Source of the DNA: Planktothricoides sp. SR001
GTDB lineage: Bacteria; Cyanobacteriota; Cyanobacteriia; Cyanobacteriales; Laspinemataceae
Length of the DNA: 64,000 nt
Assembly: GCF_001276715.1 (NCBI RefSeq)
Contig: NZ_LIUQ01000025.1
Location: 1-64,000, forward strand
Reading direction: 5' to 3'
The position numbers were made by a program, and so were the translations under genes. Shown here piece by piece: positions 26,138 to 35,921 of the stretch (positions are counted from its first letter, which is position 1; each line of letters opens with the position of its first letter). The notes beneath the pieces are model-generated. The model saw only the letters and a list, made by a program, of their open reading frames with translations. It ran no database searches and was not told the DNA's origin.

Positions 26138-27103
26138 TTAAACCAGTTGATCCGGGTCAATGCCCAGTGCTTGTAGGCGATCGCGTAATTTTTGTTTTTG
26201 TTCGCGTTCTGCGGCTAAAGCAGCTTCAGCGCGATCAGCCCGTTCTTTTTCTTGTTGTTTCTCCAGTTGTTCTTGCTGGAGATCCGATTCAGCGCGATCG
26301 GCCCGGTCTTTTTCCTGTTGAGCAATTTCTCGCTCTTGTTGAGCAATTTCTCGCTCTTGTTGCGCTAACTCAAAGGATAATTTAACTAAATTTCCCGCCT
26401 CGTCATAAAAGCGCAACCAAGTCGCCGTCTCCCGTAAGATCGTGCCAGACCAATGACCCAACCATAGTCCTAAACTAGAACACCACAGCCAGCCGCGATC
26501 GTCAGGGGCGATCGCTTCATAACGGAAATTTTCGCCTAGTTTCCAACCCTGTAAAGATTCGGGAGCAAAGGGGTCATAGACAAAATAATGCCCCGTTTTA
26601 AAAGTTTGCTCGTAGAGCTTTTTCTTATTGCCCAAATCCTCAGCCGCAGTAGAAGGGGACATCAACTCGATAATCACATCGGGATAGCGTCCTTCTTCTT
26701 CCCAAACCACCCAACCTTGACGTTCTTTTGTCCCATCCACATTTAAGGTAATAAACACATCAGGGCCTTTAAAATCTCGATTTCGGGCTTGTTTGCTGCT
26801 GTAATAAATGAACATATTTCCACCAGCAAAATAATCTTCTCGTCCTTCATAAGCTAGGGTGACAGCTTCAATGAGGGCATTCATGGCGATGCGATGGCGA
26901 TTACTTTCCAAGGGTTCTCCGTCGTCAAAGATTAAATCAGTAGGGGGAGGTGTTGGAGTCCACTCTTCGGATTCCGCATTGTGGTCTTCGGCGTTCTGGA
27001 CTTCGGCGTTCTGGACTTCGACATTGTGGACTTCGGCAGTTTGGACAGTTTGAGATTCTTGTTGTTCCAGAGTCAGTTCCACAGGCATGAGTTTCATCTC
27101 CAA
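26138..27103 (-). CDS. Uma2 family protein with coiled-coil tail
   Basis: The product is 321 aa. The N-terminus is a low-complexity repeat of E-V-Q-N-A type (about 22-45). The Uma2 domain follows (about 60-230) with GPDVFITLNVDG, YPDVIIELMSPSTAAEDLGNK and FKTGHYFVYDP. The last 90 residues are a Gln/Glu/Arg heptad region (QEREIAQ repeated, then ADRAE) that reads as a coiled coil. It ends with LRALGIDPDQL-like sequence (LQALGIDPDQLV), common in this subfamily. Both low-complexity parts come from in-frame DNA repeats (15-bp and 21-bp units). Role unknown. M6 (MPVELT) is an alternative start. Confidence 0.88.
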   Translation of the reverse strand: MEMKLMPVELTLEQQESQTVQTAEVHNVEVQNAEVQNAEDHNAESEEWTPTPPPTDLIFDDGEPLESNRHRIAMNALIEAVTLAYEGREDYFAGGNMFIYYSSKQARNRDFKGPDVFITLNVDGTKERQGWVVWEEEGRYPDVIIELMSPSTAAEDLGNKKKLYEQTFKTGHYFVYDPFAPESLQGWKLGENFRYEAIAPDDRGWLWCSSLGLWLGHWSGTILRETATWLRFYDEAGNLVKLSFELAQQEREIAQQEREIAQQEKDRADRAESDLQQEQLEKQQEKERADRAEAALAAEREQKQKLRDRLQALGIDPDQLV

Positions 27104-27117
27104 TTTATTAAACTATT

Positions 27118-27240
27118 GTAGGGCCGAAGCATTTCGGCAGATATTTGTGGGCTAAAATCCGAGATTTAGTACCGAAATGCTTCGCCCTTTAAGCATATTG
27201 ATGAAAACACCAAATTTATTAGCGAAATGCTTTGCCCTAT
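27118..27240. repeat. GCCGAAGCATTTCGGC-type interspersed repeats
   Basis: Three variants lie between recQ and the Uma2 gene in alternating orientation: GGGCCGAAGCATTTCGGC (27121-27138), CCGAAATGCTTCGCCC (27172-27187) and GCGAAATGCTTTGCCC (27222-27237). Confidence 0.6.
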
Positions 27241-27248
27241 AAATCGGG

Positions 27249-29465
27249 TCAAAATTCGGGATTTTGTTGTCGCCACCAACCACGAACGAGGCAAATTTCA
27301 TCATAGGAATAACTTTCCCCTAAATAATCCCGAATTGGGGTTAAAGCTCGATCGCCTACTACCTGCAATGCTTGACAAATGGCGGCTTGTCGTTCTGGGG
27401 GGACAAGTTGATTAATATCAATGGGTTGATTCAGTTCAATTAAATCAGCTAAATGACTGGCAACTGTGCTGGTTTTAATATTTCTAATTGCGGCAATTTC
27501 GGCGATAGTTAACCCATTTTGATATAATTGTAATGTATGAATTTGGGTAGCGGTGGGTCTACCCGATACCGTAGTTTTTGGGGATTTTCTGGCGGTATTT
27601 TGGGTGTTAATTTGGGTTTGAATATAGGACATAATCACGGAGATAAAGCGATCGCCATATTGGGCGACTTTATACTCGACCACTCCGGGAGTATCTCGCA
27701 AAGCGGCTAAGGTTTGGGGCCGCATTTGTGCCATTAAACGCAAAGTGGAATCCGCAAATACCATATAAGGGGGTATCCCTTGTTCATCAGCGATTTGTTT
27801 GCGTAAACCCCGTAACATTTCAAATAACGTTTCAAATTCAACTTTTTTATTAGAAGCAGAGGTCAGAACATTGACAGATTTTTTCGGTATGACGATGTGA
27901 ACTGAACGCTGTTTTCGCAATACTTCCCAACTGGCATCATTTAGTTTTAACACCGGATAGCCATCGGTGGTTTCTGTCACTAACCCTTGATGAATGAGCG
28001 ATCGCCCTAATAGCTTCCATTCTTCCGCTGTTTTATCCATGCCAATGCCATAAGTGGATAATCGATCGTGACGATTTTGGAGAACTCTTTTTTGCTTAGA
28101 ACCCCGCAAAACATCAATAATATAAATCATGCCAAAGCGTTCTTGGCACCGCGCCACACAAGAGAGAAACTTTTGGGCTTCAATTGTCCAATCTTCCGTC
28201 GGTTGAGGATTGCAGCAATTATCACAATTTAGACAATTTCCCGGATATTTTTCGCCAAAATATCCTTGCAAAATTGTCCGCCGACAGTCGGTGCCTTCGG
28301 CATAGTTAATAATTTGGCGAAGCTGTTGACGAGCGATTTTTTGTTCTTCGATATCGTTCTTTTGCTCGATAATAAAATCGATTGTTTTTAAATCACCATA
28401 ACTAAAAAATAAGATACATTTAGCTTCTTCCCCATCTCGTCCTGCCCGTCCAGATTCTTGATAGTAACCTTCGATATTTTTCGGCAGGTCATAATGCACC
28501 ACTAAGCGCACATCTGGCTTATTAATTCCCATGCCAAAAGCAATGGTGGCGACAATTACTTGCACGTCATCGCGAATAAACCGGGTTTGATTGTTGGTGC
28601 GGTCTTCATCGCGCATTCCGGCATGATAGGGTAAAGCGGCAATCCCGTCTTGTTGTAGTCTAAACCCTAGTTCATCAACTTTTTTGCGACTCAGACAATA
28701 GACAATAGAAGAACCTTTACTTTGGCGGATTAGTTGCAGAAGTTCGCCATAGGAATTGTGGCCTTTTTGTCGGACTTCATAGTAAAGATTGGGTCGGTTA
28801 AAACTCGCTAGATGAACCAGGACTTGTTTCAGGGCAAGTTGTTGGATAATATCTTGTCGTACCCGGTCGGTGGCGGTGGCAGTGAGCGCCATCATGGGAA
28901 TATCGGGATAGCGATCGCGCAATAGTTTTAACTGGCGATATTCCGGGCGAAAATCATGCCCCCATTCTGATACACAATGCGCTTCATCAATGGCAAAAGA
29001 GTGAATGCCGATTTGATAGTGGAGTAAGTCTAAAAAGGGTAAAAAGCGATCGGATAATAACCGTTCTGGGGCGACATAAAGCAGCTTCACCTTGCCATTG
29101 ATAATCGCCATTTCCCGCGATCGCATCTCTTGGGGCGATAAAGTGCTGTTGAGAAAAGTCGCCCCAATGCCATTATTCCGCAAAGCTTCCACCTGGTCTT
29201 GCATCAAAGCAATTAAGGGTGAAACCACCACCGTCACCCCGCGTTTCAGCAATGCAGGCAGTTGAAAACAGAGGGATTTTCCGCCCCCCGTGGGCATCAC
29301 AATTAATAAATCCCGATTTTGTAGCGCCGCTTCAATAATTTGCTGCTGTCCGGGGCGAAAAGTATCATAGCCAAAAAAATGTTTTAAGGCTTTGTTCAGT
29401 TGCACTTGGGCGGTTGTGGGTGGAGGACTACTCCCTAACATTGTTTGCTTTTGTGGGGTAAACAT
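27249..29465 (-). CDS. recQ: ATP-dependent DNA helicase RecQ
   Basis: This 3'-5' DNA helicase acts in recombination and replication-fork repair. The 738-aa protein has Walker A MPTGGGKS (about 56-63), the DEAH box in DEAHCVSEWGHDFRPEY (about 159-175), and motifs V-VI including QESGRAGRDG. A zinc-binding cysteine cluster CLNCDNCC follows, then an RQC-like winged-helix region, an HRDC domain (about 540-610) and a C-terminal helix-turn-helix (TIAEIAAIRNIKTSTVASHL). Full family length. The start may be M1 or M9. The region upstream contains only low-complexity repeats. Confidence 0.96.
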   Translation of the reverse strand: MFTPQKQTMLGSSPPPTTAQVQLNKALKHFFGYDTFRPGQQQIIEAALQNRDLLIVMPTGGGKSLCFQLPALLKRGVTVVVSPLIALMQDQVEALRNNGIGATFLNSTLSPQEMRSREMAIINGKVKLLYVAPERLLSDRFLPFLDLLHYQIGIHSFAIDEAHCVSEWGHDFRPEYRQLKLLRDRYPDIPMMALTATATDRVRQDIIQQLALKQVLVHLASFNRPNLYYEVRQKGHNSYGELLQLIRQSKGSSIVYCLSRKKVDELGFRLQQDGIAALPYHAGMRDEDRTNNQTRFIRDDVQVIVATIAFGMGINKPDVRLVVHYDLPKNIEGYYQESGRAGRDGEEAKCILFFSYGDLKTIDFIIEQKNDIEEQKIARQQLRQIINYAEGTDCRRTILQGYFGEKYPGNCLNCDNCCNPQPTEDWTIEAQKFLSCVARCQERFGMIYIIDVLRGSKQKRVLQNRHDRLSTYGIGMDKTAEEWKLLGRSLIHQGLVTETTDGYPVLKLNDASWEVLRKQRSVHIVIPKKSVNVLTSASNKKVEFETLFEMLRGLRKQIADEQGIPPYMVFADSTLRLMAQMRPQTLAALRDTPGVVEYKVAQYGDRFISVIMSYIQTQINTQNTARKSPKTTVSGRPTATQIHTLQLYQNGLTIAEIAAIRNIKTSTVASHLADLIELNQPIDINQLVPPERQAAICQALQVVGDRALTPIRDYLGESYSYDEICLVRGWWRQQNPEF

Positions 29466-29544
29466 CTCTCGTTATTTTATGTTGTTAGTCAACTCTTAAG
29501 GATCTGATTTGATCAAATTCATATAAAACTTCATAATTTTTTTG

Positions 29545-29665
29545 TTGTTGGTTGTTGGTTGTTGATTGTTGGTTGTTAGTTATTAGTTATTTGTTATTAA
29601 AATAATATTCCCCAGCCACCAACCATGAACAAATAACGAATAACAAATAACCAACAACAAGTATT
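29545..29665. repeat. TTGTTGGTTGTTGGTT low-complexity inverted repeat
   Basis: Tandem TTGGTTGT units (29545-29600) are followed by the near-complement AACAAATAACCAACAACAA (about 29640-29662). It occupies the divergent region between recQ and the DUF427 gene. Confidence 0.65.
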
Positions 29666-29726
29666 TTCAGCCAAAAACACGATAAACTAAATAAACTAAG
29701 AAAAATACTTACTGATGGAGTTTCTG

Positions 29727-30011
29727 ATGCCAAAAGCAATTTGGAATGGTGCGGTATTAGCAGAAAGCGATCGCTGTGAAGTGGTAGAAGGCAATCAATA
29801 CTTTCCCCCTGATTCTATTAACCAGGAATACTTTAAACCTAGCAATACTCATACCACTTGTGGTTGGAAAGGTGTAGCTAGTTACTACACCATTGAAGTC
29901 GATGGTCAACAAAATAAGGATGCGGCTTGGTATTATCCCACCCCCAAAGAAGCCGCCAAAAACATTGCTGGATATGTGGCATTTTGGCGGGGAGTAAAAG
30001 TCGAGATTTAA
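29727..30011 (+). CDS. DUF427 domain protein
   Basis: The small protein (94 aa from this start) has the DUF427 pattern: MPKAIWNGAVLAESD, VVEGNQYFPPDSI, CGWKGVASYYTIEVDG, AAWYYPTPKEAAKNIAGYVAFW and KVEI at the end. The start at 29727 is preferred over 29715 because the protein then begins as family members do and GGAG (29717-29720) sits 6 bp upstream. The function of this beta-rich domain is unknown. Single gene. Confidence 0.88.
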   Translation: MPKAIWNGAVLAESDRCEVVEGNQYFPPDSINQEYFKPSNTHTTCGWKGVASYYTIEVDGQQNKDAAWYYPTPKEAAKNIAGYVAFWRGVKVEI

Positions 30012-30611
30012 TTACGATTTGCTCTTTATAGCCTTTTTATAGCCTCTTTATCGCATTGCGATATCGCTGCTAGATATCTTGGCGAAAAAACCTCAGCCCT
30101 AACCCTTCTCCCGTTCTGGGAGAGGGGCATAAAAAATCATAAAATTATTTGTGTTTTTTTCCTAAATTGCGAAATTTTTCCTAAATTGCGAAATTTTTGC
30201 GAAATTTTTGCGAAATTTTTGATGTCTGTAATTTGATGGATTTAAAAGTAGGCCGTTGAGCGACTCGTGACCCGATCGCCTGCCTGCCTATTGTCGGTTA
30301 TTTTAATAACTCTTAGAATAACTCTTAGAATACAGTAGAATAGAGATAAATCAGTCAAGGTAGGGGAAGAGGATGACCCTGCGAGTTGTATGCGATCGCA
30401 TCAAACAGAATACTGGCAGGGAATCCTTGATTTCGCTCGTGAATCAATTACTATAATAAGTGAGCCAGAAGCTTAGGCAGATTGACAACGGATAATCGGG
30501 CTATTGACTCAGGTAATGTATAAGTATCGATAGGATCAAATACAAGCCATTGGGAGCATCGATTGTCGTAGATGGTTGTTGTACAACCTTGGAGTTATAA
30601 GGTGAAGTTTC
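30012..30611. repeat. Gap with GCGAAATTTTT tandem repeats and hairpins
   Basis: No gene is seen. TCTCCC-GTTCT-GGGAGA (about 30107-30123) is a hairpin within the common cyanobacterial CCCTAACCCTTCTCCC repeat. GCGAAATTTTT occurs four times (30169-30220), the last three almost contiguous. TCTTAGAATA is doubled near 30313-30334. GGTTGT/ACAACC (30573-30587) forms a small hairpin 25 bp before the kinase start. Confidence 0.6.
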
Positions 30612-32237
30612 ATGTACTGCGTTAATCCAGCTTGTCCTAATCCGAACAATCCTGACACAACTCGCCGCTGCCAAAGTTGCGGGGCAAACCTTCTACTGCG
30701 CGATCGCTACCAAACGATCAAAGCGTTGGGTCAAGGTGGCTTTGGGGCTACGTTTATCGCCCGCGATCGCGCCTTACCCGGTGCCCCTGTCTGTGTGATT
30801 AAGCAACTGCGTCCGGCTTCTGAGTCTCCCCGTGTTCTAGAAATGGCGCGGCAGCTTTTTGCCCGAGAAGCCAAAACCCTTGGTCGGGTTGGAGATCATC
30901 CCCAAGTTCCCCGACTCCTGGACTATTTTGCCGTCAAAGATCCCGTGATTGGTCAGGAATTTTTCTATTTGGTTCAGGAATATATTGCCGGCAAAAACCT
31001 GAAGCAAGAAGTAAAAGCTTCGGGGCTGTTCACTGAGGAGAGGGCTAAAGATTTTCTCCGGCAAATTTTGCCGTTGATTAAATATCTGCACGAGAATGAG
31101 GTGATTCACCGCGATATTAAACCGGCGAATATTATCCGTCGTGATATCGATCAACAGTTGGTTTTGATTGATTTTGGGGCGGTGAAAGATGAGGTGAATC
31201 AAACCATTATGAGCAACAATACGGGGGAAACCGCTTTTACTTCCTTTGCTATTGGTACACCGGGTTTTGCTCCCCAAGAACAGATGGCTTTGCGTCCGGT
31301 TTATGCCAGCGATATCTATGCGATCGGGGCAACTTGTCTTTATTTATTGACGGGTCAATCGCCGAAAAATTTTGGCTACGATCCCCTGACTTGCGAAATT
31401 ATTTGGCGACCATCCGTGCAGATTAGTGATGGGTTTGCGGAGATTCTGGCAAAAATGCTGGCGGCAGGAGTGCGCGATCGCTATCATAGCGCCGATGAAG
31501 TGCTCCAAGCCTTGGATCTGGAGTCTCATAGCCAGGATTTAGCCCAAAGTATGATGACGCGACCGATCGCGCAGACTCAAGTACCGGAAGAAACAACCCA
31601 AATCGATACAGAAGACTCTAAATGGTTGCCAGAACATATTCGTCAAGCCCGGGCAATTCGCGATCGCAAAGCCAAAAAAGAAAAAACCATCTTAAAACAA
31701 GGTTTAACCATGAATACCGGCATAGATCCCAGAACCGTTGCCCAATCTGGTGGATCTGGAGGTTCTCACGGTGGGACTCACGCGAAAATAACCCCAGATT
31801 CTGAAGCCCTCGATGCCCATGGGGTCAGATTAGCTTATACCAAAGGTAAACGAGATTTTATTGAATGCGATTTAGTGGGATTAAATCTGCAAAACAGTAT
31901 CTTACAAAAAGCTAATTTTTATCACTCCAAATTAGATCGAGTCAATCTTGAAGGTTCAGACTTATTTAATGCGAGTTTTGACCGATCCAGCTTAACTCAA
32001 GCCAATTTGCGGAATGCCAACTTAAGCAAAGCTTCTTTTCTTTATGCCAACTTAAGCGGCGCTGATTTACGCGGTGCCGACTTAAGTTATGCCTCTTTCA
32101 ACTATGCGAACTTGCGAGGAGTCAACCTCTGTGGGGCGAATTTGACTGGGGCGATGATTACCGATCAACAGTTATCTTATGCTCGCACCAATTGGATGAC
32201 CATTAAACCCAATGGCAAACGCAGCTTTTTTGGCTAA
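30612..32237 (+). CDS. spkB: Ser/Thr protein kinase with Cys-ribbon and pentapeptide repeats (SpkB-like)
   Basis: The product is 541 aa. The N-terminus holds four cysteines (C3, C8, C20, C23), a small zinc-ribbon-like motif. The eukaryotic-type kinase domain spans about 31-300, with the Gly loop LGQGGFGATF, catalytic VIHRDIKPANII (about 164) and LIDFGAVKD (about 185). Linkers lead to C-terminal pentapeptide repeats (A(N/D)LXX pattern, about 415-520). This Cys-motif/kinase/pentapeptide layout is that of cyanobacterial SpkB, linked to oxidative-stress and motility signalling. All key kinase residues are present. The gene symbol is given by architecture only. AAGGTGA precedes the ATG. Confidence 0.82.
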   Translation: MYCVNPACPNPNNPDTTRRCQSCGANLLLRDRYQTIKALGQGGFGATFIARDRALPGAPVCVIKQLRPASESPRVLEMARQLFAREAKTLGRVGDHPQVPRLLDYFAVKDPVIGQEFFYLVQEYIAGKNLKQEVKASGLFTEERAKDFLRQILPLIKYLHENEVIHRDIKPANIIRRDIDQQLVLIDFGAVKDEVNQTIMSNNTGETAFTSFAIGTPGFAPQEQMALRPVYASDIYAIGATCLYLLTGQSPKNFGYDPLTCEIIWRPSVQISDGFAEILAKMLAAGVRDRYHSADEVLQALDLESHSQDLAQSMMTRPIAQTQVPEETTQIDTEDSKWLPEHIRQARAIRDRKAKKEKTILKQGLTMNTGIDPRTVAQSGGSGGSHGGTHAKITPDSEALDAHGVRLAYTKGKRDFIECDLVGLNLQNSILQKANFYHSKLDRVNLEGSDLFNASFDRSSLTQANLRNANLSKASFLYANLSGADLRGADLSYASFNYANLRGVNLCGANLTGAMITDQQLSYARTNWMTIKPNGKRSFFG

Positions 32238-32250
32238 GTTTGATCTTTGT

Positions 32251-32400
32251 GGCAGCGGATGGGGCAACGGATCGGGCAACGGATGGGATAAGGGATGGGG
32301 CAATGGATTGGCAGAATGGTAGGGTGCGTTAGTGGAACGAAGTGGAACGTAACGCACCACCAACGGATGGGCAACGGATGGGGCAACGGATGGGTTTGCG
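32251..32400. repeat. GGATGGGGCAAC repeats around a hairpin
   Basis: Variants of GGATGGGGCAAC recur on both sides (32255-32310 and 32364-32398) of a stem GGTGCGTTA (32323-32331) / TAACGCACC (32350-32358). It fills the kinase-selO spacer. Confidence 0.65.
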
Positions 32401-32455
32401 GACAAAAAAACTGGCAAAATAGAAAATAGAAAAAAAGCAATGAATCTTTGTATCC

Positions 32456-33955
32456 GTGACCCAAACTCAAGCATTCAAAACTATAGAAACGGCTAATCCT
32501 TTCTTAACCCTGAACTATGAACCAGCCCTGGAAAAGCTGGGGGATGACTACTACGATCCCGTTCCTGCCGCCGAATTTCCCGTACATATACTGCGTTTTC
32601 GCAATGACGACTTACTGCCTACTTTGGGACTCGACCCAAAAGAAGTCACCGATCAAGATTTTATCGAAGCGTTCGGTTATTTTCTGGGCGTCCGACCTTT
32701 TTTAGCCCTGCGCTACCACGGCTATCAGTTTGGTGAATATAACCCCAACTTAGGAGATGGTCGGGGTTTTCTTTATGGACAGGTACGCGGAGTGGATGGC
32801 GAACTCTACGACCTGGGCACCAAAGGCAGCGGTAAAACCCCTTATTCTCGTACCGCTGATGGTCGCTTAACCCTGAAAGGGGGAGTGCGGGAAGTCCTGG
32901 CCGCTGAAGCCTTACAACGCATGGGGGTGCGGACTTCTCGGTGTTTGAGTCTGATTGAAACTGGAGAACAACTCTGGCGTGGGGACGAACCTTCTCCCAC
33001 CCGGTCTTCGGTGATGATTCGTTTCAGCAAGTCTCATATCCGGTTTGGCACTTTTGAACGATTGCATTATATTAGCCGTCCAGATTTAATTGTCAAGCTA
33101 TTAAATCATGTGATTTCACAATATTATCCCGCTGTGAGTGGGCGGAAAATCGGGAAAGTTTTGCCACCGATCGCCCCTGATTTGATTCAGAATGGCCTGG
33201 AGGAATATAGTCAAGAGCATTATGTCCGTTTTTATGGGGAATTAGTGCAAAGAGTGGCGGAATTAGTGGCGCAATGGATGGCCGCCGGGTTTTGTCATGC
33301 GGTTTTAAATACGGATAATATGTCGATTACCGGGGAAAGTTTTGACTATGGCCCTTATGCTTTTATTCCTACCTATAATCCCAAGTTTACAGCGGCTTAT
33401 TTTGACTATTATGGTCGCTACAGTTACGGCAATCAACCGACAATTTGTTACTGGAATTTACAAAAGTTGCAAGTTCCCTTAAAAGCCGCGATCGCTCCCA
33501 ATGAGATGGAAGCGGCTTTAGATCGGTTTTATGAGTATTATGAGGCCGCGTACCGAGAACTAATGCTGAAAAAATTGGGTTTTGAAAACGTACCCACAGA
33601 AGAAGGTCGCGAATTAGTCAAGTTAACCCTACAAGTTTTAAGCGAATATGAAGTGGGTTATCACGAGTTTTTCTGGCAATTGACTCAACAGTTTTACCCC
33701 CAATGGCGTGAAGATATAAGTCTGATTTTTCCAGAGGTAGAAGCTTCCGAAGTTTTGCAACCTTGGCGGCAGTTATATCATCATATGTTGCAGTTTTTAT
33801 CCGGGGATGAACTGGCAAAAATCGGTGAACGGTTAAGGCGATTTAATCCCCAAACGGTTCTATTACGACCAGAAATTGAAGCGATTTGGGAGGCGATCGC
33901 TGTTGAGGATAATTGGCAACCATTCTATGAGTTATTGCAGCGGATTAAAGCTTAG
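32456..33955 (+). CDS. selO: Protein adenylyltransferase SelO (YdiU/UPF0061)
   Basis: SelO is a pseudokinase-fold enzyme that transfers AMP to Ser/Thr/Tyr of target proteins in redox stress. The 499-aa protein shows [25 protein letters not shown], the ATP-binding stretch [36 protein letters not shown], and the catalytic [11 protein letters not shown] with DYGPYAFI. It has no C-terminal selenocysteine motif, usual for bacteria of this type. The start is GTG at 32456; no in-frame ATG exists nearby. It follows the SpkB-like kinase on the same strand after 218 bp of repeats. Confidence 0.93.
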   Translation: MTQTQAFKTIETANPFLTLNYEPALEKLGDDYYDPVPAAEFPVHILRFRNDDLLPTLGLDPKEVTDQDFIEAFGYFLGVRPFLALRYHGYQFGEYNPNLGDGRGFLYGQVRGVDGELYDLGTKGSGKTPYSRTADGRLTLKGGVREVLAAEALQRMGVRTSRCLSLIETGEQLWRGDEPSPTRSSVMIRFSKSHIRFGTFERLHYISRPDLIVKLLNHVISQYYPAVSGRKIGKVLPPIAPDLIQNGLEEYSQEHYVRFYGELVQRVAELVAQWMAAGFCHAVLNTDNMSITGESFDYGPYAFIPTYNPKFTAAYFDYYGRYSYGNQPTICYWNLQKLQVPLKAAIAPNEMEAALDRFYEYYEAAYRELMLKKLGFENVPTEEGRELVKLTLQVLSEYEVGYHEFFWQLTQQFYPQWREDISLIFPEVEASEVLQPWRQLYHHMLQFLSGDELAKIGERLRRFNPQTVLLRPEIEAIWEAIAVEDNWQPFYELLQRIKA

Positions 33956-34100
33956 GCTTTGCCCGATTATTGCCGCTGTCAAAAATCTAGGGTGTGTTAG
34001 GCTGGCAATTAACTTGAGAAAAAACAATTAACCTCGATTCCAGCCTAGACGCACCATAGACTTGCAATTAACACCGCTTTCAATCAAATATCCAAGATTC

Positions 34101-34444
34101 GGGGCGCAAGCATTGCGCCCCTACTATTCTATTTTTGATTGTAAACGGTATAATTCCCAAAAAATCTGATTTAAACCAATTTATAATCGATGATAACCCG
34201 CGATCGGGCGAAGCATGACCGGATTCAGATTAATATTTTCAGCAATAATTTGTCTGCGGTCATGCTTCGCCCCTACAAAAATTTGTGGTAGATTCAATAG
34301 AAAATTGCTGTAAACCAATTTATACCAATTTGACAAAAAATTGTAGGGGCGCAATGCTTGCGCCCTTAATGCTATGAAGCACAATTGAAAGAACTATAAT
34401 GCTACAATTAAGAACTTAATTTGGGCGCAAGCATTGCGCCCCTA
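34101..34444. repeat. GGGCGCAAGCATTGCGCCC palindromes
   Basis: GGGGCGCAAGCATTGCGCCC (from 34101), GGGCGCAATGCTTGCGCCC (from 34347) and GGGCGCAAGCATTGCGCCC (from 34423) are near-perfect palindromes next to CCCTAC. A related pair GGGCGAAGCATGACC / GGTCATGCTTCGCCCC (34205, 34258) lies between them. The rest of 33956-34481 contains no gene. Confidence 0.75.
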
Positions 34445-34481
34445 CTACTGCATTTTTTATTAACAACGGTATTATAATCGA

Positions 34482-35768
34482 TTATAACCCGCGATCGCGC
34501 TCTAAGTCAGCAATCACTTTTTCCCAGTACCATTGCTCTGAATTCCCCGGATATTTGTCTTTGGCTTGCTCAATTAACCGTTCGGCAATTTCCCAATAGC
34601 CACCGACTAATAAAAGTAGCCGTTGCTTTTGTTGATTTTTGAAAAGATTCGGGTCTTTTTCCGGGGGAGTTGCTCCTTGAATTTTTTTCTGGCTATCTAG
34701 GGCTTTTTGGTAGTTGTCCCAGTCTTCTTTTTCGCAAAAAATTTGGGCGGCAGTTTGATAATCTTGGATGGCTGCTGAGATTTCTTCTAAGCGACTGTGG
34801 ACGATCGCCCGATTATAATAAGCGTCCCCTTCTTGGGAGTTAATTTTGATCGCTTGGTTATAGTCTTGCATGGCTTGAGCATACTTGCCCGTTTCCCGAT
34901 AAGCATTGCCTCTAGCAATATAGGCTAAGGTGTCTTGGGGTTCTTTTTCCAGGACTTTATTATAGTCCGCGATCGCGCCTTGATCGTCACCAAATGCGGC
35001 TCTAGCTTTGCCTCGATTGCGGTAAATAGTGATATTTTCTGGGGCGAATTTTAAGGCTTGATTGAAATCTGCGATCGCCTCTCGATAATTTTGCCCTTTA
35101 CAGCGGACAATTCCTCGACAGAGATAAGCTGCGGCATCTTTTGGATCGACTTCAACTGCCCAATTTAACCCCGCTAATGCCCCTTGAACATCGCCATTTT
35201 CAGCTTTTTCTAATAATTGAGCATAAAACTGTTTTTCCGATAACATTTGTGGCAACATTACCGGCTTTTTCTGGGGAAAAACCGGCGCAGGTGGTGGAGA
35301 TTGTAGGTTTTTAATTTGATCGAGACATTGGCGAGCATTTGTCGCGTCTTTCTGCTGAATATACATTTCTGCCGCTTGTTTAAAATTGGCGATCGCTGCC
35401 TCCGTATTGCCCATTTTTCGGTAGACTGTTCCCCGCAATTTATAGGCTTTAGAATAATTAGACTTAATCCCAATTGCCCGGTCTATATCCGCCAGCGCTT
35501 GCGGCAAATCTCCTGAAGCAATGTGTCCTAAACACCGGGCAAAATAAGCCTCAATATATTCAGAATTGAGGTTTAAGGCTTGGGTATAATCGGCGATCGC
35601 CCCTTGAGGGTCTCCTGAGTCAAACTTAGCCAACCCGCGATGATAGTAACCTTGAGTAAAATCTGGATTACTGGCTAATGCTTGGTCAAAACAGGCGATC
35701 GCCCCTAAATAGTCTTTATTGCCAGCTTTGGCTAATCCTTGGTTAAAAAAATCTTGATCCATTGTCAC
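34482..35768 (-). CDS. TPR repeat protein
   Basis: The 428-aa soluble protein is built almost wholly of tetratricopeptide repeats. About four lie in residues 1-140 (for example AIACFDQALASNPDFTQGYYHRG) and about five in residues 190-345. A Pro/Gln linker (about 165-185) sits between the two blocks. The C-terminal end is helical (LLLLVGGYWEIAERLIEQAKDK). There is no signal peptide or enzyme domain, so a scaffold role is inferred. It lies next to the second defence island on the same strand as the methyltransferase-nuclease but 150 bp beyond it. Membership in that operon is unproven. Confidence 0.85.
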   Translation of the reverse strand: MTMDQDFFNQGLAKAGNKDYLGAIACFDQALASNPDFTQGYYHRGLAKFDSGDPQGAIADYTQALNLNSEYIEAYFARCLGHIASGDLPQALADIDRAIGIKSNYSKAYKLRGTVYRKMGNTEAAIANFKQAAEMYIQQKDATNARQCLDQIKNLQSPPPAPVFPQKKPVMLPQMLSEKQFYAQLLEKAENGDVQGALAGLNWAVEVDPKDAAAYLCRGIVRCKGQNYREAIADFNQALKFAPENITIYRNRGKARAAFGDDQGAIADYNKVLEKEPQDTLAYIARGNAYRETGKYAQAMQDYNQAIKINSQEGDAYYNRAIVHSRLEEISAAIQDYQTAAQIFCEKEDWDNYQKALDSQKKIQGATPPEKDPNLFKNQQKQRLLLLVGGYWEIAERLIEQAKDKYPGNSEQWYWEKVIADLERDRGL

Positions 35769-35921
35769 TTTGCTATCCCCAAAAAACCACTGCTGAATCC
35801 TATTGTAGTCTATCTTTGGATTGGCTCACCAGCTAATACCCAATTATACTCCCAGAATTTTGTAAATATCCAGGCATAATTCAGGCAGAGATAATTCCGT
35901 CACCTTCTGCCCAAAATTACT

